Assembly: GCA_964519835.1 (NCBI GenBank)
Contig: CAZFLD010000101.1
Coordinates: 1-12,655, forward strand
Source of the DNA: CAZFLD01 sp964519835
GTDB lineage: Bacteria; Spirochaetota; Spirochaetia; DSM-27196; CAZFLD01
DNA length: 12,655 nt
Reading direction: 5' to 3'
Shown: piece by piece, positions 1 through 7,048 of the stretch
How the letters are laid out: every line of letters starts with the position of its first letter
Position numbering within the stretch: position 1 is the stretch's first letter
Notes under the pieces: model-generated
Databases searched by the model: none
The model's input: only the letters and a program-made list of their open reading frames with translations
Told to the model about the DNA's origin: nothing
Program-made: the position numbers and the translations under genes

Positions 1-564
1 GTTCTTCGTGCCGTCTTCACTGGTGTGGTGATACTCGTGTACACCCCACTCAGCATCATGCTCCCCACGGCGGTCTGCCGGATCGCTGCCGCGCCTGCGG
101 GCAAAACTGGAAATCGCCTTGCCGTCACCGCCGAGCTTCTCCCCGAAACCCGCAAGCACCTGTCTGCAACGCTCCACCAGGGTGTCGAAAACGCCTCGCA
201 ATTCCTCCGCGTTCTCCTGATCATCGAACAGGTTCGCCAGAAACCGCGTGTAGGCGCTCGCACTCGGCACCGCCTGCTCTCCCTCGGCGGCCGGAAATCC
301 GCACAGCACTCGCAGTTGTCCGTTGCGCGCAAGCTCACGTCGCAGCGCCTCAATCGAGGCGTGCTGGAATACCACCGAGGCGAGCAACGAGTTCCATACC
401 GGGCGTATGGGATAATCATCGCGCCCGCGCCCGCGCTGCCCCTCAAGCCGACGCATTAGCGATTCGTCGGGCAGAGTCTCAAAGACGAGCGTCAGCCGTT
501 CGAGATCACCGAGATCCTCGATATCATTCCAGCAAAAAAGTTCCCTCTGTGGTATACTGGCCAT
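1..564 (-). CDS. Transposase, DDE family with DUF772-type N-terminus (partial)
   Basis: The frame is open from an ATG at 564 to the window edge, giving the first 188 residues of a transposase; the C-terminus is missing. An AGGAGG at 578-583 on the minus strand lies 13 bases before the ATG, somewhat far but usable. Residues about 50-90 (DYPIRPVWNSLLASVVFQH and on to RNGQLRVLCGF) match the helical N-terminal domain of the DUF772 transposases. A following YTRFLANLF stretch fits the same family. The GDGKAIS segment at 146-152 carries D147, the likely first aspartate of the DDE triad; the other acidic residues lie outside the window. The gene is antiparallel to nothing functional and occupies an element that interrupts the kinase gene at 770-1705. 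Family membership is well supported; the exact IS group is not. Confidence 0.8.
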   Translation of the reverse strand, partial: MASIPQRELFCWNDIEDLGDLERLTLVFETLPDESLMRRLEGQRGRGRDDYPIRPVWNSLLASVVFQHASIEALRRELARNGQLRVLCGFPAAEGEQAVPSASAYTRFLANLFDDQENAEELRGVFDTLVERCRQVLAGFGEKLGGDGKAISSFARRRGSDPADRRGEHDAEWGVHEYHHTSEDGTKN

Positions 565-710
565 AGTTCGGGCGCGCCTCCTGTGTACTGGATTGGTTTT
601 TTTCTTCACTCACAATCCTACCATACACAGCTGGCGCCGTCCCGTTCCTTCGCTTCTCCCGCTGGGGTCAATTTCTCTGCCAAGCGCCCGCAACACAGCC
701 CAGACGCGTT

Positions 711-742
711 GAAACTTGCCATTTCCGGGGTAAACGAAACTT
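711..742. repeat. Direct heptamer repeat near the IS end
   Basis: GAAACTT occurs at 711-717 and 736-742, 25 bases apart in the same orientation, within 65 bases of the presumed element end. Spacing of about two and a half helical turns could suit a transposase end-binding site. It is short enough to be chance. Confidence 0.3.
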
Positions 743-769
743 TCCCTTCCCGTAATTCCCTTTGCTACA

Positions 770-1705
770 CTACGTTACCGGCAGCGAAAAAGGCTCAGTT
801 TCCACCTCGACTCCCGTTGCCTGATGAAAGATCTCCAGCATGTGTTGAATTTCCTGCTGACCCACCAGCAGGCCTTGTTCTACCTCCCTCATTTCCGAAA
901 GCGCACGGCGGGTGTCGTTGAGAGCAAGCCGGGCGTGATTTCGAATCAGGGCGAGCTGCTCCGCACCCTGCTTCGGGCTGCGACGAATTGTGTCCTGCGC
1001 GGACTCGGCCAGCATGATCAAGTTGGTAAGAGCATAACCGACACCGTCGTGGATCTCCCGCGTAATGCGATTCCGTTCGTGGCGAGCCGCCTGGGATTCC
1101 GCCATTTGAACGAATGCGCTGTACGATAGATTTGCCGCCGCCAGTTCCTCGACGGACGTTTTTAAGACGCGAATCGTCTCGTTGCCTTTCGTGCGGAGAC
1201 GCTGCAGATTGGCGACCATGAACCTATCCACAATAGCCGGCACCGCGACGTACAAAAACCCTCGAGCTTCCTCGACGACGACGGGCAGGTCCACCAGATG
1301 CCATGGGGGATCGAATCGGCGAAGGAGCACGTAGAAGATGACCCAGAGCGCCATTCCGCCAATAGCGACGCTTGCCTTTACGAAGCTGAAGCCCGCCATC
1401 AAGCCGTACAGGAAAACGGCGGCGCTAATGGTGCCGCTAAAGCCTGCCGCAGCCGCGAATATGCCCAAAAGCAATAGCAGAAGAAGAAAACAGAGCCAGG
1501 TCGGTCTTTGGTAGTGATACCTACGCAGCAAAACCCCATGCAATGCGAGTATGATCACTGCGGCGGTAAGGGTTTGGACAAACGTATCTGAGCCGGAATG
1601 GTCCAATGCCACCGTGGCAAGGATTACGGGATCAAGCGTCAGCAGGGCGACGGTTAGCGTGGTAACAAACCGCAAGGACTTTTCTTGAATCACCGATGCT
1701 CCCAT
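770..1705 (-). pseudogene. NarL-type sensor histidine kinase, truncated by an insertion sequence
   Basis: From the ATG at 1705 the product is 311 residues. Residues about 12-130 hold five or six hydrophobic membrane segments. A linker helix follows, then the HisKA_3 dimerisation and phospho-acceptor region, with RNRITREIHDGVGYALTNL around H219. In this family the phospho-acceptor helix pair is followed by a HATPase_c domain that binds ATP. Here the protein stops at T311, exactly where that domain should begin, so it cannot autophosphorylate. The cause is most simply the insertion sequence at 1-775. The ATG at 1705 is preferred because it clears the upstream Aat-like stop (1728) by 22 bases and has GGAGG about 12 bases ahead. 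The GTG at 1693 with a nearer GGGAG is an alternative. The frame extends up to 1777 over the upstream gene, which is unlikely to be used. A partner response regulator, if any, would lie beyond the left edge. Confidence 0.8.
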
Positions 1706-1727
1706 GCCTTGCGGCACCCTCCGTCGC

Positions 1728-2663
1728 TCACGGCGTTGTCGCCTTTCGCCGCCGCCGCACCAGCTCTTCGCACGCAAGACCGCCTCTCTGTAGCGTTGCC
1801 GGCGTGGCCGCAGGCGGCCGCGCAGGTACTAAAGGCCGCGCGCGACCCCGTGACGCCGCCACAAGCCGCAGGAACTCAGTCCTTGCCACGATTCGCGATC
1901 CCATGTCGAGCTTGTAGGGAACTATCATCCCGAGGTCCCATACCGGAAATCTCTGATCCACCAGAATCTGCGCCAGGGCCGCAAGCTGCACAGAGCCGGC
2001 GCCGCTTCGACCGTGGAAGCCTGCCATACTGGTATACAGGCCGCCGTTTACCACGCCGAGCTCTCCAGCCACGAGGCGGTCATCACCATAAGCCTCCACC
2101 GAGTGCACGGAAAGACCCTCAACCGGCGACCGGTGTAACACACGGAGCGCCTCGCAGAGCGGCTCGGTCAACCATCGGTCGACGTGGTGACCGACAACTG
2201 AATCCAGGCAGCCTGCAAAGTCTCGATCGATGTACAGGCTCAGACCCCGCGAGTGCCTGAGTGTGCTCTTCGACGGTCGAAAGCCGGCCGCGTCGAGAAG
2301 GCAGCGCTTTTCGTGGGATTTGACCAGGAGGATATCGAGGCCTCGAAACCGGGTGCCCATGGGCATGTAGCCGCACAGCAAGCACTCGGCCACAAACTCC
2401 GGTGAGAACTCCAGGCTTGCGCAGAACTCTCGACCTGGCTCCAGCAGCCGAGGTACCTGCCGCAGCTCCGCCTGGGAGCGGACCACGGGAAGGGTTACGG
2501 AGAGTATGCTTTCTAATAGCCGCTGTTGCGACGCATCCACGTGGTGCACGATGGTGGCCGGCACACCGTGCTTTGTCAATCGGCTGGTCGTGGGCGGTCG
2601 GTGGTCGGCGCTTGGCCGGGGAGAGCCACGCCGCGGCCGCGGGCGCTCATCTTTCCTTAACAA
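1728..2663 (-). CDS. Leucyl/phenylalanyl-tRNA-protein transferase family protein (Aat-like, divergent)
   Basis: The 311-residue product resembles the GNAT-fold aminoacyl-tRNA-protein transferases that add Leu or Phe to N-terminal Arg/Lys and so mark proteins for ClpS/ClpAP. Visible landmarks are FSPEFVAECLLCGYMPMG (about 79-96), a VHSVEAY segment, LVAGELGVVNGGLYTSMAGF, and PVWDLGMIVPYKLDMGS near the C-terminal end of the domain. These match the HSVE, G-x-LYG-V and LGA landmarks of Aat. The GESMFS and DCQ motifs of E. coli Aat are replaced by GRSGAG and DLG, as in a divergent subfamily I recall from other bacteria. The first 30 or so residues are Arg/Pro-rich and the last 40 Arg/Ala-rich, and neither is conserved. 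The start is uncertain: TTG at 2663 has AAAGG five bases upstream, while GTG at 2564 would drop the odd leader. The kinase gene follows 22 bases after the stop, so they probably formed an operon. Confidence 0.72.
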   Translation of the reverse strand: MLRKDERPRPRRGSPRPSADHRPPTTSRLTKHGVPATIVHHVDASQQRLLESILSVTLPVVRSQAELRQVPRLLEPGREFCASLEFSPEFVAECLLCGYMPMGTRFRGLDILLVKSHEKRCLLDAAGFRPSKSTLRHSRGLSLYIDRDFAGCLDSVVGHHVDRWLTEPLCEALRVLHRSPVEGLSVHSVEAYGDDRLVAGELGVVNGGLYTSMAGFHGRSGAGSVQLAALAQILVDQRFPVWDLGMIVPYKLDMGSRIVARTEFLRLVAASRGRARPLVPARPPAATPATLQRGGLACEELVRRRRKATTP

Positions 2664-2695
2664 AAACCTTTCCCGGACGCAATTTATGGCTTATC

Positions 2696-2938
2696 ATGGC
2701 CGTCATGAAAGAAATGATGCGTCATACTGCGGGGAGGATCTACCTTATCTCTCTCCTCCTGTCCGTCGTTGTCTTTATTGCTCTTCTTGTTGTCGGCGTA
2801 ACCGACACACCGGAGGGTGGTGAGCCCATCGTGCTCTTCGGGTGGATGACAATGCCCTTGGTGATCGGCGCCGCATTTGTCATCTTTTGGCTTCTCGCCT
2901 ACGTCATCTACTTTTTTAAGTTCTGGCCCTACCGATAG
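2696..2938 (+). CDS. Small two-helix membrane protein preceding an SSS symporter
   Basis: This 80-residue protein has two hydrophobic segments (about 14-34 and 52-73), separated by a short polar loop rich in Thr, Pro, Glu and Gly. It ends in an aromatic and basic tail, YFFKFWPYR. Small two-helix proteins of this layout (for example the YhdT, DUF3311 and DUF4212 types) are commonly encoded just ahead of sodium:solute symporters and act as, or are presumed to be, accessory subunits. The symporter gene begins 122 bases downstream on the same strand. I cannot assign it to one named family. No convincing ribosome binding site precedes ATG 2696; ATGs at 2705, 2714 and 2717 are in frame and equally possible. 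The frame is open well upstream, but that part is antisense to the Aat-like gene and looks non-coding. Confidence 0.65.
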   Translation: MAVMKEMMRHTAGRIYLISLLLSVVVFIALLVVGVTDTPEGGEPIVLFGWMTMPLVIGAAFVIFWLLAYVIYFFKFWPYR

Positions 2939-3060
2939 GGAACCGGTGGTCCGGCCGCCGCGGCGTGTACGCTGCCGTGACGGCGTCAATGCCGTACGGA
3001 TGTGCCGACAAAGCCTGACTATGTGGCCAGGAGCCACCACACGTTTGAAGGGGGAGTTGG

Positions 3061-4599
3061 ATGGTTGCGACGATTGTCTTTCTTGGTCTCTTTGGAGCCG
3101 TTATTGTTATTATGGCGGCCTACGGTTACAAAATTTCCGCAAAAACAGCGGAGGACTACATGCTCGGCGGCCGAACAATCGGCGTCGTTGTTATGTTCTT
3201 TTTTGTACTGTTTGCCATCTCATCGGCGTGGACGTTCTACGGTTTTCCGGGCTTGCTGTATACCGAGGGGCCGGGCTACGTCATGTTTATCTGGGGAAGC
3301 GTGGCGGGCTTTGCCGGTCTCTACATGTTTCTCGGTCCTCGTCTCTGGGCCCTCGCAAAGATCAATCGCTTCCTATCGCCGGTTGAAGTATTGGCGGAGC
3401 GTTATCAGAGCAAGGGCCTTCGGTTAGTACTTTCCATAAGCATCCTGGCTTTTGTGGTGCCCTACGTCGGCATCCAACCTCTTGGTGTGGGCGCCGGCTT
3501 TGAAGCGCTCACCGGTCTTCCCGCTATCTGGGGCGCGGTCTACACGGCCGCAATCCTAATCGTCTTGGTCCTGTTGGGTGGTATGCGGATTGTGGCTTGG
3601 GTGAACATCTTTTTGGGTGTGGTCTACGTAACCGCGCTCCTTGGAAGTCTGATTTGGGTTGTGTCGGTCCTGTTTCCCGACGGCGGCCTTGCGCAGGCGG
3701 TGGGCACCCTCGCGGAGAGCCGGCCGGAGATGCTCTCGACACCGGGGCCCAACGGCGAGTACACCTCGATTGTGTTGGCCGGCACCTTTGTCGTGGGTCT
3801 CCTGGCCTTTTCTTGGCCTCACGTAGCAATTGGGTGTATGACCGCTCGCGACAAGAGCCTCTTCAAGTGGTTTCCTTTGCTTATCTTTATCTTTGGTGGT
3901 CTCTTTTTCTACATCATTCCGTTTATCTGGGGATCGATTGTTGCTCCGGCGGCTGTTCCCGTCTCGGAACTGAGTGAGCTCGCGGCCTCCAACGGTGTGG
4001 CGCTTCAGACCGAGGCGGACCGTGTTGTGCAGACGGTTATCTCAAACAATCTGCCCCAGTGGTTTGGTGTGTATGTGCTCCTCGGCGTTATCGCCGCGGC
4101 GGTCAGCACCGCCGCGGTGCAGCTTATGACAAGTAGCGTGATCGTGAGCCGTGACGTGATCCAGGGGCTTTTCAAACCAAACGCAAACGACAAGCAGATC
4201 ACCACGTGGGCTCGATGGTCCGTGGTGGCAATTGTGATATTAAGCGTTATCGTGAGCTTCCTGAACCAAGGCGCCATGGCGCTCTACCTTACGGACGTAA
4301 GTGTGCCCGGGTTTGCCCAGTGGGCGCCGGCGCTTGTCGGCGGACTTCTGTGGAGGCGGGGCACCCGGCAGGGCGCGATCGCCGCGACGCTCGCGGGAGT
4401 GATCTATCTGGTACTGTCGCTGGTGATTGTTGTAAACGGTGAGCGCCCGCTTGTCATAGGGCACCCTGTTATCCCGAGTCTCCTGCTCAATACCATCGTG
4501 TACATCGTGGTAAGCAAGCTCACCCCGCGGCCCGGCGAGCAAATCGAGACGCAGTTTTTTGAAGAGGTCGAGGACTACCTGAAGGCGGAGGGTCGATAA
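3061..4599 (+). CDS. Sodium:solute symporter (SSS family)
   Basis: The 512-residue protein is an inner-membrane transporter of the LeuT-fold SSS family, which couples sodium entry to uptake of small organic solutes. It has about 13 hydrophobic helices and the family landmarks. EDYMLGGRTIG near residue 35 follows the first helix. The SSS sodium-site helix AAAVSTAAVQLMTSSVIVSR spans about 345-364, with S349 and T350 at the expected Na2 positions. Length is normal for the family. The start is fixed by AAGGGGGAG ending four bases before the ATG. Its stop overlaps the next start (TAATG at 4597-4601), so it is translationally coupled to the chimeric ligase gene. Substrate cannot be read from sequence. 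Linkage to carboxylic-acid-activating enzymes suggests a monocarboxylate, or a carboxylated vitamin such as lipoate, biotin or pantothenate, since the mammalian SSS member SMVT (SLC5A6) carries those. Confidence 0.92.
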   Translation: MVATIVFLGLFGAVIVIMAAYGYKISAKTAEDYMLGGRTIGVVVMFFFVLFAISSAWTFYGFPGLLYTEGPGYVMFIWGSVAGFAGLYMFLGPRLWALAKINRFLSPVEVLAERYQSKGLRLVLSISILAFVVPYVGIQPLGVGAGFEALTGLPAIWGAVYTAAILIVLVLLGGMRIVAWVNIFLGVVYVTALLGSLIWVVSVLFPDGGLAQAVGTLAESRPEMLSTPGPNGEYTSIVLAGTFVVGLLAFSWPHVAIGCMTARDKSLFKWFPLLIFIFGGLFFYIIPFIWGSIVAPAAVPVSELSELAASNGVALQTEADRVVQTVISNNLPQWFGVYVLLGVIAAAVSTAAVQLMTSSVIVSRDVIQGLFKPNANDKQITTWARWSVVAIVILSVIVSFLNQGAMALYLTDVSVPGFAQWAPALVGGLLWRRGTRQGAIAATLAGVIYLVLSLVIVVNGERPLVIGHPVIPSLLLNTIVYIVVSKLTPRPGEQIETQFFEEVEDYLKAEGR

Positions 4600-6014
4600 T
4601 GGACAAGTGGCGATTGGTGTACAACCCGGAGGGCGACACCGCCGACGTTGTTGCCTACGGAGCCGCCGTCGCCGAAGGGCGGATAGCCGGCAAGTATCAA
4701 CTCTCCAACACCACCGTTCCGGACACGGTTATTGTGCAACAAAGCCGGCATCCGGGCATGATCACCGGCGCCGACGTACGGGTGGACAAAGATGCGGCGG
4801 CGCAAGCGGGTATCGAGGTTGCACAGGCGCCACGGCAGGGGCGAAACAGCGCCCGAGCCGTGGATACCGTGCAACTCAGCGAGTTGATGGCCTCAGGCTC
4901 CCGCAGATTCGAGGCGGTTTCCGTCGAAGACGATGACCCGGCGGTTATTCTCTACACCAGCGGAACTACCGGTAATCCCAAGGGCGTGACGCTAACCAAC
5001 AAGAACTTCCACTTCCAGTGTAACACCGTGGTTCCTTCCGTCGTGCCCTTTAGTCCGGAGGACCGAGTCATCGGGGTTCTGCCGCTGTACCACGTTTACG
5101 GCCTGTCGAACGCACTCATCGCCTGTCTGAACAACGGCGCCTGTCTTATTATGATTGCCCAGTACAGCCCCCAAAACCTGCTCGACGCCATTCACCAGAA
5201 TGATGCGACGATCATGCCCGCCATCCCGAGCATGTATCAGCATCTTTTGACCCTGGCTACAAGCAGGAAGGCTGCAATCCCTAAGAGCCTCAAATACTGC
5301 ATCTCCGGTGGGGCTCCACTTCCCCGCACGGTGCTTCAGGACTTCAGCGAGGTCTTCCAGACGCGGATCTCGGAAGGCTACGGACTCACCGAAACCACTT
5401 CGAGTGTCTGTCTGAACGACACCTCAACGGAGTCGTACAAAGAGGGCGGCATCGGCAAGGCCGCGGCCGGCGTCGAGATGAACATCTTTGACGACAACGA
5501 TAAACCGTTGCCGCCGGGGGAAGTAGGCGAGATTGTTATCCGGAGCGAGACAGTCAGTCCCGGCTACTGGAACAATCCCGACGCAACACGGGGGCAGTGG
5601 AATACGGACAACTGGTTTCACACCGGGGACCTTGGGTATCGCGACGAGGACGGGGTCTATTTTGTGACCGATCGCAAAAAGGACCTAATCATCCGCGGTG
5701 GATTTAACATCTCACCGCGAGAGGTTGAAGAGGTGATCATGATGCATCCCAAGGTCCTCGAGGCTGCCGTGATTGCCGCCCATGACAAGCGGGGTGAAGA
5801 GATTGTCAAAGCGGTTGTGGTTGTAAAAGAGGGTGAGAGCCTTACCGATCGTGACGTTGTGGATCACTGCTCCGAGCACGTAGCGGACTACAAGCGACCA
5901 AAGATCGTCGAGTTTGCCGACAGCCTTCCAAAGAGCGCCACCGGAAAGATCCTCCGAACCGAGCTTCGCGGAGAAAAGGCCGATCTGCGTCTCGTAACAA
6001 AGGAGGCCGAGTGA
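4599..6014 (+). CDS. Chimera: LplA-like N-terminus fused to acyl-CoA ligase C-terminal part
   Basis: The 471-residue product joins two unrelated adenylating enzymes. Residues 1-80 match the N-terminus of the lipoate/octanoate ligase fold: MDKWRLVYNPEG, an acidic/Ala helix, VPDTVIVQQSRHPGMITGAD, then GIEVAQAPRQG where LipM and LplA have a GxVRRPTGG-type motif. From about residue 81 it is an ANL-superfamily acyl-CoA/fatty-acid ligase lacking its first 140-150 residues. Intact motifs are the P-loop YTSGTTGNPKG (119-129), YGLTE (261-265), HTGDLGY (341-347), DRKKDLIIRGGFNISPRE (358-375) and PKSATGKILR (444-453) with catalytic K450. The missing ligase N-terminus is at the start of the next gene, and the missing LplA C-terminus is at its end. 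GGAGGG lies seven bases before the ATG, which overlaps the symporter stop. No frameshift or stop interrupts the frame. Whether the protein works alone is doubtful, because the ligase N-terminal subdomain forms part of the acyl pocket. Confidence 0.9.
   Translation: MDKWRLVYNPEGDTADVVAYGAAVAEGRIAGKYQLSNTTVPDTVIVQQSRHPGMITGADVRVDKDAAAQAGIEVAQAPRQGRNSARAVDTVQLSELMASGSRRFEAVSVEDDDPAVILYTSGTTGNPKGVTLTNKNFHFQCNTVVPSVVPFSPEDRVIGVLPLYHVYGLSNALIACLNNGACLIMIAQYSPQNLLDAIHQNDATIMPAIPSMYQHLLTLATSRKAAIPKSLKYCISGGAPLPRTVLQDFSEVFQTRISEGYGLTETTSSVCLNDTSTESYKEGGIGKAAAGVEMNIFDDNDKPLPPGEVGEIVIRSETVSPGYWNNPDATRGQWNTDNWFHTGDLGYRDEDGVYFVTDRKKDLIIRGGFNISPREVEEVIMMHPKVLEAAVIAAHDKRGEEIVKAVVVVKEGESLTDRDVVDHCSEHVADYKRPKIVEFADSLPKSATGKILRTELRGEKADLRLVTKEAE
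6001..6006 (+). promoter_or_regulatory. Ribosome binding site setting the second chimera's start
   Basis: A full AGGAGG lies inside the last codons of the first chimera, seven bases before ATG 6014. It selects this ATG over the neighbouring GTG at 6011 and gives the second chimera strong, coupled translation. Confidence 0.7.
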
Positions 6015-6952
6015 TGTTCGGTCGCAAAAAAGAGGGTAAGGTGGTTACAACCGACACCGTGCCGATGGGTCTTGCACATACCCTCGAAGAGATCACACGC
6101 CGTTATAAAAAGCGAGAAGCACTGCGGTTTGAGGGCAAGATCACCACCTATGCCGAGTTCGACGAGAAGGCCGGGCGTGTGGCAAACGGCCTTGTGTCCT
6201 TGGGCATCGGCAAGGGCGACCGGGTAGCGATGATGCTTCCCAACATTCCGGAGTTTGCCTTTAGTTTCTTGGGCATCCAGAAACTCGGTGCGGTGGCCGT
6301 GCCGTTCAACACCATGTACAAGGGACGTGAGATCAGCTTTATTCTCAAAGACTGCGCGGCCAAGGCCATTATCTGCCTGAGCAACTTCGCCAATCTGATA
6401 AACGAAATCAAAGACGACTGCCCGGGTCTTCAGCACGTGATTGTGACCGGACAGCGCACTTTGGTCTTTGTCGACCCCGACGCCACCGTTAATGTGCAGC
6501 TTGTATTTGACAAGAGTCGATTCAACGACGCGGAGGCCGCCTTTCGCGCAATCGGCTCGGTCATGGAGGAAACCTTCCACGACCTGGGCGCATCCACCGC
6601 CTGGTACAAGCACCAGGGGGCCGTCCGAGCCGGCGGCAAAAAGCTCGCGACCATTCTTTTGAGCGAGGTCGAGAATCTCTACATCTCCAACATCGTTGGC
6701 TTCCTGTCGCCGATGAACGCGGACCCGCTTTTTAAAGTGGTCTATGTTCCGCCCGAGGTAAAGGACAAGGTCGTGGAGCCGAGTACAAGCGTGTCGGAGC
6801 TGGCGGGGAAGGACGTCTCCCTCGACGAGTTTTGCGCTGCCTTGAGAAAGAGGGTCGAAGAAATCCTCGGTGTGCGTCTCGAAGAGGGCAAGCTTACCCG
6901 CGACGAGCTTATGGCCTACGAGAAAAACCGCGCGCTGGCGCATCGGGTGTAG
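6014..6952 (+). CDS. Chimera: acyl-CoA ligase N-terminus fused to LplA-like C-terminal part
   Basis: The 312-residue product is the mirror image of the preceding gene. Residues 1-147 are the N-terminal subdomain of an acyl-CoA ligase: a TLEEITRRYKKREAL start, TTYAEFDEKAGRVANGL, GKGDRVAMMLPNIPEF, LGAVAVPFNTMYKGREI and a QHVIVTGQ end. From 148 on it follows the C-terminal part of LipM/LplA-type proteins: RTLVFVDPDATVNVQLVF, an AFRAIGSVMEETFHDLG helix, WYKHQGAVRAGGKKLAT with the likely catalytic lysine (K209 or K210), PLFKVVYVPPEVKDKV, and a closing VSLDEF to DELMAYEK helical module. ATG 6014 is chosen because AGGAGG at 6001-6006 lies seven bases ahead; the adjacent GTG at 6011 would be too close. 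The start overlaps the previous stop (TGATG), so the two chimeras are made together. The cysteine of LipM-type octanoyltransferases is absent, which favours the ligase class. Confidence 0.88.
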   Translation: MFGRKKEGKVVTTDTVPMGLAHTLEEITRRYKKREALRFEGKITTYAEFDEKAGRVANGLVSLGIGKGDRVAMMLPNIPEFAFSFLGIQKLGAVAVPFNTMYKGREISFILKDCAAKAIICLSNFANLINEIKDDCPGLQHVIVTGQRTLVFVDPDATVNVQLVFDKSRFNDAEAAFRAIGSVMEETFHDLGASTAWYKHQGAVRAGGKKLATILLSEVENLYISNIVGFLSPMNADPLFKVVYVPPEVKDKVVEPSTSVSELAGKDVSLDEFCAALRKRVEEILGVRLEEGKLTRDELMAYEKNRALAHRV

Positions 6953-6962
6953 CAAGAGGGCG

Positions 6963-6993
6963 CACTGCGGATCAGAGCCACCGCTGAGCAGTG
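6963..6993 (+). terminator. Possible hairpin after the symporter-ligase operon
   Basis: CACTGC and GCAGTG can pair as a six-base stem, with an inner TCAG/CTGA stem beyond a three-base bulge and an eight-base loop. It sits eleven bases after the last stop of the operon. The following bases, TTCCGTTGT, are only weakly T-rich, so it would be a poor intrinsic terminator. Confidence 0.35.
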
Positions 6994-7032
6994 TTCCGTT
7001 GTCGTCGTAACCGCCCCCACGCCAAGACCGTC

Positions 7033-7041
7033 TGCTATAAT
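7033..7041 (+). promoter_or_regulatory. Extended -10 promoter of the M32 peptidase gene
   Basis: TGCTATAAT is a perfect extended -10 (TGnTATAAT). No good -35 is present, which is normal for extended -10 promoters. The -10 ends seven bases before ATG 7049, so the transcript should begin at or next to that A, giving a leaderless mRNA. No ribosome binding site is seen before either ATG 7040 or ATG 7049, which agrees. Confidence 0.55.
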
Positions 7042-7048
7042 GCTGGGT

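Larger units (their letters stand above)
1..775 (-). mobile_element. Insertion sequence, partial, one end inside a kinase gene
   Basis: This segment holds the start of a transposase gene and about 205 non-coding bases upstream of it. It begins where the histidine kinase frame breaks off, near 770-775. The outer end is inferred from the sudden loss of kinase homology just before the ATPase domain, followed at once by a stop codon. The opposite end of the element and any target duplication lie left of the window, so the exact boundary cannot be fixed. The non-coding part contains the heptamer GAAACTT twice in direct orientation, which could be part of a transposase-binding end. The IS family assignment (IS1182/IS5-like with a DUF772-type N-terminus) is from memory of the protein pattern. 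Confidence 0.6.

Noticed and set aside
25..459. A 144-codon plus-strand open frame at the left edge
   Set aside because: The opposite strand encodes a recognisable transposase N-terminus that stays open to the window edge.
1685..2260. A 191-codon plus-strand open frame opposite the Aat-like gene
   Set aside because: Arg/Pro/Ser-rich composition typical of a GC-rich shadow frame; the opposite strand carries the Aat landmarks.
6011..6013. GTG at 6011 as the start of the second chimera
   Set aside because: It is only four bases from the AGGAGG; ATG 6014 has ideal spacing and gives the usual TGATG overlap.
4599..6952. The swapped ligase pair as an assembly artefact
   Set aside because: The joins share only about three to six bases, both keep the frame and codon phase, and coupling signals (TAATG, TGATG, AGGAGG) are intact. 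An artefact needs longer shared sequence. Long reads would settle it.
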